From assembly GCA_964574815.1 (NCBI GenBank), contig CAZNPL010000017.1, positions 1 to 64,000 of the forward strand: a stretch of DNA of 64,000 bases, given 5' to 3'. Shown here piece by piece: positions 26,419 to 36,010 of this stretch. The notes under the pieces are model-generated. The model saw nothing but the letters and a program-made list of their open reading frames with translations, did no database searches and was not told the origin of the DNA. Source of the DNA: CAZNPL01 sp964574815. Lineage in GTDB: Bacteria; Planctomycetota; Phycisphaerae; UBA1845. Every line of letters starts with the position of its first letter. Position 1 is the stretch's first letter. The translations under genes were made by a program, and so were the position numbers.

Positions 26419-27375
26419 ATGGCGAATTATCTTGTGACGGGCGGCGCCGGTTTCATCGGCTCACACCTTGCCGAGCGGTTTGTGAACGACGGGCACGCCG
26501 TTCGGGTCCTGGATGATTTCAGCACCGGCAAACGCGAAAACCTCCGCGGTTTCTCCGACCGGATCGACCTGGTCGAGGGCGACATGCGTGATTTCGAGAC
26601 TTGTCTGCGGGCGTGCGACGACATCGAGATCGTCTTTCACCAGGCGGCGATTCCGTCGGTGCCCAAGTCCGTCGATAACCCGGTCGCCAGCCACGACGCC
26701 AATATCAACGGCACGTTCAACCTGCTGATGGCGGCGAGGCAGAAGAAATGCCGGCGGTTCATCTATGCGGCCAGCAGCTCCGCCTACGGCGACGTCGACG
26801 TGTCACCCAAGCATGAGGGCATCAAGCCCGAACCGCTGAGTCCGTACGCGGTTCAGAAGCTCGCCGGGGAACTGTACCTTAGGGCATTCTTCGAGTGCTT
26901 TGAACTGGAATCGCTCGCGATCCGCTATTTCAACGTCTTCGGGCCGCGGCAGGATCCGGCCAGCCAGTATGCAGCGGCCATCCCGGCTTTCGTCACGGCG
27001 ATCCTGGCCGATCGGCCGCCGACGGTTTACGGCGACGGAGAGCAGACGCGCGACTTCACCTACATTGACAACGTCGTTCACGGCAACGTGCTGGCCGCTG
27101 AGGCCGCCAAGACCACCGGTCAGGCGATCAACGTCGCCTGCGGCGAGCAGGTCAGCGTCAACGCGATCATCCGGCGGATCAACGAGCTTCTCGGCAAGGA
27201 CATCACACCGAACTACGTTCCGCCGCGCGCGGGGGACGTGAAGCATTCACTGGCCGACATTCGCCTGGCACGAGAACTCATCGGCTACGAGCCGCGGGTC
27301 TCGTTCGACGAAGGCCTGCGTCTGGCCATCGATTACTACAAGTCGGCAAGCGTTGAAATCCAGAAGGGAAGGTAA
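26419..27375 (+). CDS. NAD-dependent sugar-nucleotide epimerase (extended SDR, UDP-GlcNAc/Glc 4-epimerase type)
   Basis: The 318-residue extended short-chain dehydrogenase has the NAD motif G-G-A-G-F-I-G-S-H-L at its start, the catalytic Ser region A-A-S-S-S-A-Y-G-D, and Y-A-V-Q-K for the Tyr-x3-Lys dyad. R-Y-F-N-V-F-G-P-R-Q-D-P and R-D-F-T-Y-I-D-N-V are typical of GalE/WbpP-like epimerases. It likely makes UDP-galactose- or UDP-GalNAc-type sugars for surface glycans. The ATG at 26419 follows AAAGGGA and starts directly at the Rossmann fold. The roughly 285 bases upstream hold only the divergent lipoprotein promoter. Exact substrate cannot be told. Confidence 0.88.
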   Translation: MANYLVTGGAGFIGSHLAERFVNDGHAVRVLDDFSTGKRENLRGFSDRIDLVEGDMRDFETCLRACDDIEIVFHQAAIPSVPKSVDNPVASHDANINGTFNLLMAARQKKCRRFIYAASSSAYGDVDVSPKHEGIKPEPLSPYAVQKLAGELYLRAFFECFELESLAIRYFNVFGPRQDPASQYAAAIPAFVTAILADRPPTVYGDGEQTRDFTYIDNVVHGNVLAAEAAKTTGQAINVACGEQVSVNAIIRRINELLGKDITPNYVPPRAGDVKHSLADIRLARELIGYEPRVSFDEGLRLAIDYYKSASVEIQKGR

Positions 27376-27404
27376 GGTGGCCTTTGCCGCCGCGAAGTGC
27401 CGGG

Positions 27405-27866
27405 TCACTCGGCGCCGTAGTGCTCGAGGAACGTGAGCAGATTGGGTAGAACGTTGTCCAGCCCGCGAATCTCCTCGGTGGTCATCCACTCGATACGCTG
27501 CACCTCGGCCGGTTCCGGACGTAGTTGCCCGCCGATCATCTCGGCCGTCCAGAATTCCAACTCCAGGCCACGGTCGAGGCTCCGCCATTGCCATACGCAC
27601 CTTCCCGCCCGGACGTCGAGTCCGACCTCCTCGCGCATTTCCCGGATCAAGCCGTCCTCGATACGTTCGCCGTCGTGCACGGCGCCTCCCGGAAAGCACC
27701 AGGCGCCGCCTGCAAGAATGCCCTCGGCCCGCTGGATCATGAGAAACTGCTCCCCGCGCTGAACGACGCCGACTACACCGAGCACGCTGCCACGTACACG
27801 CGCGCGGGGGAACTCGTCCGCCGCCGCCGTCTTCGACTTGCTAACCCGTGTTCGTTCGGCCTTCAT
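27405..27866 (-). CDS. Nudix hydrolase
   Basis: The 153-residue enzyme carries an intact Nudix box: G-A-V-H-D-G-E, seven residues, then R-E-M-R-E-E-V-G-L. It is preceded by A-W-C-F-P-G-G, the usual lead-in of MutT-like members. Such enzymes hydrolyse nucleoside diphosphates linked to another moiety (8-oxo-dGTP, ADP-ribose, sugar nucleotides); the size fits an NTP- or CTP-type member. The ATG at 27866 is preferred over an in-frame TTG 11 codons upstream. It converges with the epimerase gene, 29 bases away. Confidence 0.88.
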   Translation of the reverse strand: MKAERTRVSKSKTAAADEFPRARVRGSVLGVVGVVQRGEQFLMIQRAEGILAGGAWCFPGGAVHDGERIEDGLIREMREEVGLDVRAGRCVWQWRSLDRGLELEFWTAEMIGGQLRPEPAEVQRIEWMTTEEIRGLDNVLPNLLTFLEHYGAE

Positions 27867-28171
27867 ATCGCTTTCGTCAACGGATGCCGGGCTGCTCAAC
27901 CAGTGGCGTCTCGGCGAAATCCGGCAGACGCGGCGTTCGGGAGCCGAGGTCCGTCGACTTTACCGGCCACCGCGTTCATTGCAAATCCTTGCGCCGACGC
28001 CGCGCAGCCGAATTTGCTGTCCGAATTGCGATCGGCCCAGAGCAATCGCGGCACTGATCGGGCGTCGCGATTGGTGTTGCCAGCTTGCTTGGTCCTGGAA
28101 CGCCCGTGCGGTATAATCGGTTCAGCCGTTCAACTGATAGGCTCATATTCACGCCAAAGAGGGGTCGAGCA
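27867..28171. other. Intergenic region between divergent Nudix and G-I-G-T-motif genes
   Basis: The right part holds the promoter at 28089-28117. The left 220 bases contain no gene, repeat or RNA structure I can support. Confidence 0.5.
28089..28117 (+). promoter_or_regulatory. Sigma-70-type promoter of the G-I-G-T-motif gene
   Basis: TTGGTC (28089-28094) and a perfect TATAAT (28112-28117) are 17 bases apart. They lie 54 bases before the ATG, leaving room for a normal leader with GAGGGG. Confidence 0.6.
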
Positions 28172-29575
28172 ATGAAGCGACAAATACGTCATGCGCTGGC
28201 AACCGGTGCAGCGAGCCTTCTCGGCATCGTGATCAGCGCCCACGGTGAGCCAACATTTCGATCGTCCGAAGGCTTGGCGCCAACGGGGCAGGCCTTCACT
28301 TATCAGGGCATGCTCAGGGAAGGGAACGTGCCGGTGAATGAGACGTGCGATTTCTGGTTTTCGTTATGGGACGCGCCGGAGGACGGAAACCAAATCGGCC
28401 CGACGCTCGCGTTCGACGGACTGGACACGAACCGGTTGCCCATTGCGGTTGCCAACGGGCTGTTCGCGGTTGCGTTGGATTTCGGGCAGAGCGCATGGAA
28501 CGGCCAAGCACGTTGGCTGGACATCGTCATCGCATGCCCGACGGGCAAGTCGACGGCGACGCCGCTCGCGCCCCGCCAGCCTGTCACCGTTTCCCCCTAC
28601 GCTGCCTACGCGTTCGCCGGCCCGGGCGGTGACGGACTCTGGGCGGTCAGCGGGGATAACATCCACAACACCAACATGGGTCACGTCGGGATCGGAACGG
28701 ACGAGCCGGCGTCGTCGCTGGACGTTGTCGGTGATGCTGCCAACAACGCCATCCGAGCGCAAGGGACGGTCGCCGTGACGAAAGGTCTGGACGAACCGGG
28801 GACCGGGCTTTCAGTGTGTCGGACGGTATCGACCACACCGCTTACCATCACAAAAAGGACAGAGATTGACGGGAACAGGATCGACTGCTTTGGCTTGCTG
28901 GGAACGGGCACGAGCTTGATTTTGAACGCTGCTTCGACGGGCAGCGTGGGCATCGGCACGAACACTCCGGGGCGCAAGCTGCAGGTCGGGGACAGCACAA
29001 TACCGGATTCAGAGGGAATGATCCGCTTGGCCTCGCGCTCCGGGACGCAGGGTTCCAACCGGGTCTGGGATGTTGGCGTGCCGGAGACCGACGGTGATTC
29101 GACCGGCATTGGCTATTCCTTCGTGATTGACGACACCCAGGCCGGTGAGGAACCTGAGGTCATGGTCAAGTTCGGCTCCGGCGATGTCGGGATCGGTACG
29201 GTAGACCCCGAGGCCAAGCTTGACGTGGCCGGCACCACGAAAACAACCGCATTGGAGATTGACGGCGGCGCGATCCGTGTCGCCGGCGCGGGGGCGAACA
29301 CCAGCACGGCGGTTTTTCGGCACGTGCCCTCGATGTCGAACAGCCGCTGCGATGCGATCGGCAACGCCTGCCATGAGACGACCATCAATCACCCACTGGC
29401 CAACAACGACCCCGCGGCAATCCTGCTCGTCACCATTAATGGGGTGTTCCGCCAGGAAAGCGATTCGACACCTCCGCAGGTGATGTATGATACTGAAACG
29501 GATCGTTGGAAGATCAGGATGCGCTGGTGGGATCTGCCAGACGTTCAATTCAACGTCATGATCATCAAGAACTGA
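28172..29575 (+). CDS. Secreted protein with tail-fibre-like G-I-G-T repeats
   Basis: The 467-residue protein has a signal peptide (cleavage near I-S-A-H-G), then F-T-Y-Q-G-M-L-R-E-G-N-V-P-V-N, the start of a beta domain common in planctomycete secreted proteins, which ends A-P-R-Q-P-V-T-V-S-P-Y-A. The rest has three V/D-G-I-G-T-x-x-P-x-x-x-L-x-V motifs (about residues 175, 265 and 345), as in phage tail-fibre and trimeric adhesin stalks. This suggests a fibrous, possibly trimeric surface protein. No intramolecular chaperone (S74) dyad is seen at the C-terminus. GAGGGG precedes the ATG. Confidence 0.7.
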   Translation: MKRQIRHALATGAASLLGIVISAHGEPTFRSSEGLAPTGQAFTYQGMLREGNVPVNETCDFWFSLWDAPEDGNQIGPTLAFDGLDTNRLPIAVANGLFAVALDFGQSAWNGQARWLDIVIACPTGKSTATPLAPRQPVTVSPYAAYAFAGPGGDGLWAVSGDNIHNTNMGHVGIGTDEPASSLDVVGDAANNAIRAQGTVAVTKGLDEPGTGLSVCRTVSTTPLTITKRTEIDGNRIDCFGLLGTGTSLILNAASTGSVGIGTNTPGRKLQVGDSTIPDSEGMIRLASRSGTQGSNRVWDVGVPETDGDSTGIGYSFVIDDTQAGEEPEVMVKFGSGDVGIGTVDPEAKLDVAGTTKTTALEIDGGAIRVAGAGANTSTAVFRHVPSMSNSRCDAIGNACHETTINHPLANNDPAAILLVTINGVFRQESDSTPPQVMYDTETDRWKIRMRWWDLPDVQFNVMIIKN

Positions 29576-29673
29576 CTTCGAATCGGGTGTCAGCGCGGAC
29601 CCGGTCTGCGGCCACATGCCGCCGCACGACGCGGACTGACAGGTTCATTGCTCGCCGTTCGGATCATCTTCGG

Positions 29674-31824
29674 CTAGGGATGGGCGATCACGAGCAACGC
29701 CCTGGCTCGGGAGAGGACGCATTGCAGGCAACGCCGCAGCGTTTCGGGGTCCAGGGCTGCGAAACTCTCGTCCAGGATGATCAGATCCGCTTCCTGCAAC
29801 AGGGCCCGTGCGACGTAGATGCGACTCTTTTCGCCGTGGGAAAGCTGCCAGCCCGTCTCTCCGACCATCTGCTGCAGACGCGCGGGCATGCGGTCGAGCA
29901 CGTCGCCCAAACCAAGCTCGCGGCAGATATGCTCCGCCTCGATCAGATCCTCGTCGTCGGCCGGCCAGCCCCGTCCCATCAGGAGATTGAACGCCAGGGA
30001 GCCGGTGAAGATCAGGTTTTCGTGGAACTGGGGGGCGGCGACGACCTTTCGCCGCCAGCCCCGATCTCCGAGCGAGTCGCGGTCCAGCCCGTCCAGCAAC
30101 AACAGTCCCGATTGTGGCTCACGCAGTCCGAATAACACCGACGCCAGGGTGGACTTGCCGCATCCTGACGGTCCCTCCAGCAACAGTCGATCTCGATGAT
30201 GGATCGAGAGATGACATCCGCGAAGCACGGCCGCTCCGCTTTCGCGGTAACGAAACTCGACGTCGTGCGCTTCCATGAGGGGGGGCGCGTCCTTCCCATC
30301 GCTTTTGTCACCGGCGCCTTCGGGGCCGGACAGCAAGTACTCAGGCGATCCGGGACGCTCGACGTCCGCGGCGGCATGGAAGAGGGGGGAGACCTGGTCC
30401 CAGGCGATCCTCGCGTCCACCAGGTACGAGAACCCGTTGCTAAGTTTCTCCAGTGCCCGGGCACCGAGCAGGATTCCGCCGATCCCCACGGCCATCGCAG
30501 TCGCCGACGGATCGTCGCGCAATAGGGCGGGCAGCAGCCCGCACACGCCCAAAATGCTCCAGCCGCCCACGGCTCCGGAAAGCACGAACGCCGCGATCCG
30601 GTCCATCGCGGTTGATTGCTCGTAGTAAATCTGCACCGGCTCGTCCTCTCCGTCGTGCCAGCGGTCCGGTGATTCCTGAGCCAGACGTGTTCGGTGACCG
30701 ACCATGCGCTCGACCAAGTCGTGTGTGAGGTTCACGCGCGTCCGCGTCCAGCCCCGTCTCTGTACGTAGAACCGTCGAATCGCGAGCCCCACCAGCACCA
30801 GCCATCCGGCGTACAGCAGACCATGCACTCCTCCGGCGGGGCCGATGAGCAGCACGATCGCGGCGCCCACCACCTCAACCGCCGCCACCAAAGCTAGAAA
30901 GCCGCCGCCCAAGACCAACGCTTCCACGGCCTCGGATTCCATGACCCGTCCAAGCAGGTGGCCGACGCCTTCGCTGCGCGTTCGTTGCGGATCGAGCCGA
31001 AAGGCCCCTGCCAGCAGCCGCTGCCGCAAAATCGCTCCGGCCCCGAAGGACAAGCGTCCCTGGCACCAGATGGTCGCCAGGCGCGGGCCGATCATGGTGA
31101 AAACCAGAAGCGCCCATGCGAGGAGCCATCCTGCGTCAAGCCGGCCCTGCAAGGCCCCGCGCCCGATCACCCACCACGACAGGATCATCAGGGAGTGATG
31201 CACCGCGTGGGATCCGAGCATCAGCGCAAGAAACCGCGGCAGCCTCGCCTCCTTGAACTGGCCCCAGAAGGACGACCCGGGTTGCGGACGCAACAGCCAG
31301 CACCCGCTGACGGGTAAACGCCCAAGCCGCTCCTGAAGGATCGCCTCGTGCGCCTTTCTTCGCCGATTCGCCGGAACGCCGGCCTCGGCCAGCAAGCGTT
31401 CGACCGGCTCGGCCAGCATGTCCTCGAGACGGCGACACACGGCACTTTCCACGGCTGTGGCATCCACCAGGCACGCGTCCCCGTCCGGCGGAATGACGGT
31501 GGCTTGCTGTTCGTCGCACCCTGTGATAGCGAGAAAGCGGGCTTGCCCATTATGAGGGAGCTTGAAGAGCGCCGGCCCGACGCCGGTGATGAAACGATGC
31601 ACCGTTCCATAGGGTGATTCCACCGCTTCGGCTTCAACTCCGAGGCGGGCGGCGGCCTCCTCGATCCAAGAGTTGAGGGCATGACCGTTCGAACTTGAAA
31701 CACCCGGCGGTGGCCTGGGGACGTCCACCTGACGCGGCTTGAGACGTCCGGTGCGTGCTACCGCCTCAAGAGCTTCGCCCAACCGCGATTCCGGCCAGGT
31801 CAGATTTTCCAGCCGATTGGTCAT
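29674..31824 (-). CDS. ABC transporter permease/ATP-binding protein, second half of a C39 exporter pair
   Basis: This 716-residue protein has an N-terminal non-membrane domain (about 1-180), a membrane domain (about 185-440) and an ATPase: Walker A G-P-S-G-C-G-K-S-T (about 553), signature L-S-H-G-E-K-S-R (about 660) and Walker B L-I-I-L-D-E-S. It lacks a peptidase domain. The layout matches the second ABC subunit of NHLM-type and related peptide export systems, where the N-terminal domain is thought to be regulatory. Its ATG overlaps the stop of the C39 transporter as ATGA. It probably dimerises with that protein in the inner membrane. It converges with the G-I-G-T-motif gene. Confidence 0.87.
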   Translation of the reverse strand: MTNRLENLTWPESRLGEALEAVARTGRLKPRQVDVPRPPPGVSSSNGHALNSWIEEAAARLGVEAEAVESPYGTVHRFITGVGPALFKLPHNGQARFLAITGCDEQQATVIPPDGDACLVDATAVESAVCRRLEDMLAEPVERLLAEAGVPANRRRKAHEAILQERLGRLPVSGCWLLRPQPGSSFWGQFKEARLPRFLALMLGSHAVHHSLMILSWWVIGRGALQGRLDAGWLLAWALLVFTMIGPRLATIWCQGRLSFGAGAILRQRLLAGAFRLDPQRTRSEGVGHLLGRVMESEAVEALVLGGGFLALVAAVEVVGAAIVLLIGPAGGVHGLLYAGWLVLVGLAIRRFYVQRRGWTRTRVNLTHDLVERMVGHRTRLAQESPDRWHDGEDEPVQIYYEQSTAMDRIAAFVLSGAVGGWSILGVCGLLPALLRDDPSATAMAVGIGGILLGARALEKLSNGFSYLVDARIAWDQVSPLFHAAADVERPGSPEYLLSGPEGAGDKSDGKDAPPLMEAHDVEFRYRESGAAVLRGCHLSIHHRDRLLLEGPSGCGKSTLASVLFGLREPQSGLLLLDGLDRDSLGDRGWRRKVVAAPQFHENLIFTGSLAFNLLMGRGWPADDEDLIEAEHICRELGLGDVLDRMPARLQQMVGETGWQLSHGEKSRIYVARALLQEADLIILDESFAALDPETLRRCLQCVLSRARALLVIAHP

Positions 31825-34592
31825 TGCCGAGTGTCCTGAGACGATTCTCGAATCTCGCCGTCCTCCATTCGGAGATGTCGCCAGCCGGTGCTCGTCCAGA
31901 GTCCGGTACGCACGTCGCCCTCGGCGTTCAGCATGGCGCTGAAGCGTGAGTTGGGGTTACGGGCGAGTGTGTGCGGATCATCCACTTCCGTTACGAGGCC
32001 GTGCTCGACAACTACGGCGCGATCGAAGTCCAGCGTGTCGCCGACGTCATGACTGATGCACAGGAGTGTTGCCCGAGGCCACCAACTGCGGGCTTCGGCC
32101 ATCAGGGTTCTTCGCTTCCCGCGATCCAGGCCGCGGAAGGCCTCATCCAGAATCACCAGGCGCACGTTTTCGCGTGCCATCGCGCGACCGAGCCGCACCC
32201 GCTGCCCTTCTCCGCCTGAAATGAATCCGCCACCTTCTCCGAGCGGCGTCTGCAAGCCGGAGGGGAGGGTTTCCAGCACGCCGCGCAAATCGGCGCCCCG
32301 AAGCACGCGTCCAAGGGAAATCGGTCGCTGGCGTGCGTTGCCATAGTAAAGGTTTGCCATCAGCGAGCGGTTCCAGAGCCGTACGGCCGGGTCCACCCAG
32401 GCCGTTTCGCGGCGCAGACGACTCAGTCGTTCACCCACGGGGGCGCAGTCGTCCACCAGCACGCGACCGGCGCTGGGTTTGTGCCACCCCAACAGGAGGC
32501 CCACCAGCGTCGACTTGCCTGCTCCCGAAGCACCCACGATCGCCACGTGGGTGCCGGCGTCGATGTTCAGATTGACGCCTTGAAGAATGGTGTGTCCCGC
32601 GGCGCGAACCGTGACGTTCTCCAGTCGTATCGATACTCCCCTGGCTGCGTCTGCCGAACGACGCTCCGCAGCCGGCTCGTTCTTAGTGGCCCGCGGCTCT
32701 TTGGTCTCCGATGGCGGCGGGTTGTCCGTTTCGTCCTCGAGGGCGCCAAGCGGCTCGATCAGACGCATTGCGATGTTGCGCTGCGTCGGGTATTGCCGCG
32801 TGATCTGCGCGATGCCCTGTCCCAAGCCTGGGATGGCGAGCGTCCAGTACGTCAGCAACAGCAGGCCGCCGCCGACTCCTTCCCTGTCGACGTGCCCCAT
32901 GATCAGCCAAGCGACGAGTCCGAAGCTGATGGTCAGTACGAGGGCCTCGGTCCAGACCAGCACGCGGTTTACGCCCAGGCCGGCGCGGGCCCATTCCACG
33001 AGAAGGCTTTCGTGCTCTCGCCGCAAGGCCGGCTCGGCGGCGTGCGAACGGGCGGCCACCAGCCCCAGCAGGGCATCAAGGTAAAACCGGCCCAGCGCCC
33101 CCGCGTGCGTCCGAACGCGCATGTCGCGCTCGGCGATTACCGGTTGACAAGCCAGCGGTACCAGAACCGAAAGGACCGCAACCGTGATCGCCACCGGGGC
33201 GGTGGCCGGGTCAATCCAGATGACACCGGTCGTGGTGGCTGCCAGAGCAAAGACGCCCTGCACGAAATTGCCGCCCAGCGTGGTCAGGAGCCGGACTGCG
33301 TGCACGCTGTGTCCGCGTTCGGCCATGTCCGAGGTCGGTCTGCTTTGGAAATAGCGGTCGCTCAGCCGGGGGAGCTTCCTGAGGAATGCCAGTCGGAGGC
33401 GCGTCTCGAGGCGGCGTCCTGCACGGAGCATCCCCAAGCCGGCGCCGAGCCGCAACGACGTCAGCACGGCGAGAAAAGCAATAACGAGTGCGAACGCCCC
33501 GGCGCGCTGAATGCCGAGGCCGAGCGACTGGCCCACTTCCATCAACGCCCGGTAAAGGAGCGCTTCGACGATGACACCGCCCGCGGCCAGAACCAACGCC
33601 AACGCGATGACGCTTGGGGCCAAGATCCCGTCTTCCTTGAGAAAACGCCACATTTCGCGTGCCGGTCGCGTTTTCGGCTCCCGCAGCGCCGCCTCCAGCT
33701 CTCGCGATAAACGGGGCGCTTCGCCGGCTTCTTCGGTCTGCGCTTCAGGAGGCGCTTTGCCGGGAGCGGGCGATCGACCCTCTGCTCGAACCAGGACCGC
33801 GCCGTGGACAACGAGTTGCTCTTGGTCGTTGCTCGCACCTTCTGCCGGCAGAACCAACCAGTAACCCGCTGGGATGATCTGCTCCGACTGCGACCAGTCC
33901 TGCGCACAGCGTCCGAAGAACGTTTCAACGAAACGCGCTGCCAAGCGGCCACGTCGCAGGCCGTCGGCTCGAACCAGGCTGTCACCCATTCGGACTGCGG
34001 CATCGAGGGCGGCGATGCCGCGCCAGGACGCATCGGACTGTGCCTGGGCGATCAGCCGCTCGGCGCGGGCACTCGAGATCCCGATGTCGGACATTCGACG
34101 GCGCAGCGGTACTTGGAACTCGCGACCGCCGGCCCAACGACGCCAGATCGCGGCGGGGATCGACATTCGGTGCAGGTAGAGCTCGTCGAGCAGTCGCCGT
34201 TGGCTGGGCCAGCGGCGTCCCGTTGCGGGGTCCATGACCTGCACGAGACCTCCCTGTCGGCGCCACAGCACGACGAAATGCGTTTCGCCGCTCGGGCGGC
34301 GCACCACCGCAATTGCGGGTAACGATTTCGCCTCCGGCAGAAGGACGTGGTCCAACGGAAGCAGCACCTGTGCGGCAGAGAGGCCGAGTTGTTGGGCAAC
34401 CTCCTCGACGGTATCAATCGAGGTCCCGTCCACGTCTGTCTGGCAAGCCTCGCGAAGTCGGCCGTAACTTACCGAGATGCCGTACCCCTCGAGCAGGCAT
34501 TTCAGCGATGCCGGGCCGCAATCCATCGCAGACGTCTGGACGACTTCCGGTACGAGCCATCGCCGGCGTGTGACGACCGATTGGACGCTCAT
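31821..34592 (-). CDS. ABC transporter with N-terminal C39 peptidase domain
   Basis: The 923-residue exporter begins with a C39 peptidase whose triad is intact: Cys25 in S-A-M-D-C-G-P-A-S, His105 in G-E-T-H-F-V-V and Asp121 in V-M-D-P-A-T-G. Such domains cut double-glycine leaders from peptides during export. A region of about 170 residues (150-320) lies between peptidase and membrane domain. The membrane domain spans about 330-610 and the ATPase about 650-880, with Walker A G-A-S-G-A-G-K-S-T (about 687) and signature S-G-G-E-G-Q-R-V-R. Four-base overlaps join it to HlyD upstream and to the second ABC gene downstream. No precursor peptide gene is recognisable in the window. Confidence 0.9.
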   Translation of the reverse strand: MSVQSVVTRRRWLVPEVVQTSAMDCGPASLKCLLEGYGISVSYGRLREACQTDVDGTSIDTVEEVAQQLGLSAAQVLLPLDHVLLPEAKSLPAIAVVRRPSGETHFVVLWRRQGGLVQVMDPATGRRWPSQRRLLDELYLHRMSIPAAIWRRWAGGREFQVPLRRRMSDIGISSARAERLIAQAQSDASWRGIAALDAAVRMGDSLVRADGLRRGRLAARFVETFFGRCAQDWSQSEQIIPAGYWLVLPAEGASNDQEQLVVHGAVLVRAEGRSPAPGKAPPEAQTEEAGEAPRLSRELEAALREPKTRPAREMWRFLKEDGILAPSVIALALVLAAGGVIVEALLYRALMEVGQSLGLGIQRAGAFALVIAFLAVLTSLRLGAGLGMLRAGRRLETRLRLAFLRKLPRLSDRYFQSRPTSDMAERGHSVHAVRLLTTLGGNFVQGVFALAATTTGVIWIDPATAPVAITVAVLSVLVPLACQPVIAERDMRVRTHAGALGRFYLDALLGLVAARSHAAEPALRREHESLLVEWARAGLGVNRVLVWTEALVLTISFGLVAWLIMGHVDREGVGGGLLLLTYWTLAIPGLGQGIAQITRQYPTQRNIAMRLIEPLGALEDETDNPPPSETKEPRATKNEPAAERRSADAARGVSIRLENVTVRAAGHTILQGVNLNIDAGTHVAIVGASGAGKSTLVGLLLGWHKPSAGRVLVDDCAPVGERLSRLRRETAWVDPAVRLWNRSLMANLYYGNARQRPISLGRVLRGADLRGVLETLPSGLQTPLGEGGGFISGGEGQRVRLGRAMARENVRLVILDEAFRGLDRGKRRTLMAEARSWWPRATLLCISHDVGDTLDFDRAVVVEHGLVTEVDDPHTLARNPNSRFSAMLNAEGDVRTGLWTSTGWRHLRMEDGEIRESSQDTRQ

Positions 34593-35788
34593 CGGGCTCC
34601 CGCGGTGTGATCGTTTCGAGGTTCGGGACTCGTCCGAGGTGACCGAATGCGCATACCGACCGTGCGGAGCAGCAGCACGGCTGGCGAAATGCGATCGACT
34701 TCGACCTCTACGCTGCCGGGCAAGCCGTGCTGCAGAGGGATGGCTGATTCTCCGTCCGGCTGCAACTCGAACTCAACCCGGATGCGGCCCTCGCGCACTT
34801 CGCTTCCGACGCGGGAGGCGACTGCCTCGACAGTTCCGTACCGACTCCAAGGAAATCCCGCGAGTCGAAGATGGGCCCGCTGGCCGGGGCGGATGCGTCC
34901 CAGGGCCTGTTGTGGGGTAAAGTAGGCTACGAGCTTGACGCCGTCTTCCGGCACGATCGCGGCCAACCGCTCGCCCGATTCGACAAACGAGCCGGACTGC
35001 AGGTCGGAGACCTCGCCGACCGTTCCACTGACCGGCGCGCGGATCGTGCGCTGGCCGATTTCGTGAGTCAGCCGATCAATCGCCGCATGGGTTGTCTCGA
35101 TCAGACTGGCCAGCTCAGCCGCCAATCGCCGGAGTGCCTCGATCTGAGCGACGTACTCCGATTCCGAAGCGCGATGATCGCGCTCCACGCGCAGCACCGC
35201 CGACTCGGCGGCGTCCACTGCCGCCGCGAGCTGCTTCGCCTCCGATCTGGCACGGCGCGTTTCAAAATCCGAGGCCAGATTCATGCGCCGTAGCTCGTTG
35301 ACGTGTTCAAGCTGCTGATCGGCAAACTCCGCGGCCGCAATTGCTTCACGATGACGGGCCTGGGCTTCGGCGAGCGCTGCTTTGGCTGCCTCTCGGGAGT
35401 CCTGCGCCGCCTGTACCAATGCCGCGATCTCCGATTGCGCCGCCACCAGTTGCGATTCAGCGCCCGAGCGCCGTGACCTCTCTTCCGTCAGGCGCAGTCT
35501 CAAGGCCTCTGTGTCCAGCTCCACCAACACCTCGCCGCGTTGCACCTCCGCGCCGACTTCGAGGTGAACCTTCTGGACGCGACCGGAGACCGGCGATTCT
35601 ACGGGGTGTGTGGCCTGGCGAACCTCCAGCCGTGCCGCCTGACTGGTTTCGTAGACCGATACCTGCGCGAGAAAGAACCATGCCAGCCACACTGCCAGCA
35701 GGGCGATTGCGCCCGCCAATGCCCAACCCAGGCGGCGGAAGCGATCCATGTGCAGCGAGCGCATCGTTCGGGAGAACGTCGTCGCCAA
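34589..35788 (-). CDS. HlyD-family membrane-fusion protein of the C39 exporter
   Basis: This 399-residue adaptor has one N-terminal membrane helix (about 20-43), two lipoyl half-motifs (E-S-P-V-S-G-R-V near the start and R-A-P-V-S-G-T-V late), and a long Ala/Glu-rich coiled-coil hairpin between them (about 95-235). The beta-barrel end has E-V-E-V-D-R-I. It should bridge the two ABC proteins to an outer-membrane duct; no TolC gene is adjacent. It is first in the minus-strand operon and its stop overlaps the C39 transporter start. An ATG at codon 14 is a possible alternative start. Confidence 0.9.
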   Translation of the reverse strand: MATTFSRTMRSLHMDRFRRLGWALAGAIALLAVWLAWFFLAQVSVYETSQAARLEVRQATHPVESPVSGRVQKVHLEVGAEVQRGEVLVELDTEALRLRLTEERSRRSGAESQLVAAQSEIAALVQAAQDSREAAKAALAEAQARHREAIAAAEFADQQLEHVNELRRMNLASDFETRRARSEAKQLAAAVDAAESAVLRVERDHRASESEYVAQIEALRRLAAELASLIETTHAAIDRLTHEIGQRTIRAPVSGTVGEVSDLQSGSFVESGERLAAIVPEDGVKLVAYFTPQQALGRIRPGQRAHLRLAGFPWSRYGTVEAVASRVGSEVREGRIRVEFELQPDGESAIPLQHGLPGSVEVEVDRISPAVLLLRTVGMRIRSPRTSPEPRNDHTAGAR

Positions 35789-36010
35789 ATCGAGACTCCT
35801 TCAAGTGCGCGTTCAGATCTTGGCGACCGCTTTATAACCGATGCGTGTAATCGTGGCGAGATTGCCGATCGCAGCCGCGACGGGTCAGGCTGCCGCTCGC
35901 CGTGATGAGGCGGGTTTGGCCATCGGGAATCACACGAGCCAGGCCCGGTGCTGATCAATGATGGACGACGAGATGCACGGGGCGATGCGGTGCTGTCAGA
36001 TCGTGCGAAG

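Noticed and set aside
35789..36010. Precursor peptide for the C39 exporter
   Set aside because: Short frames here lack a leader with a double-glycine site and have no ribosome site.
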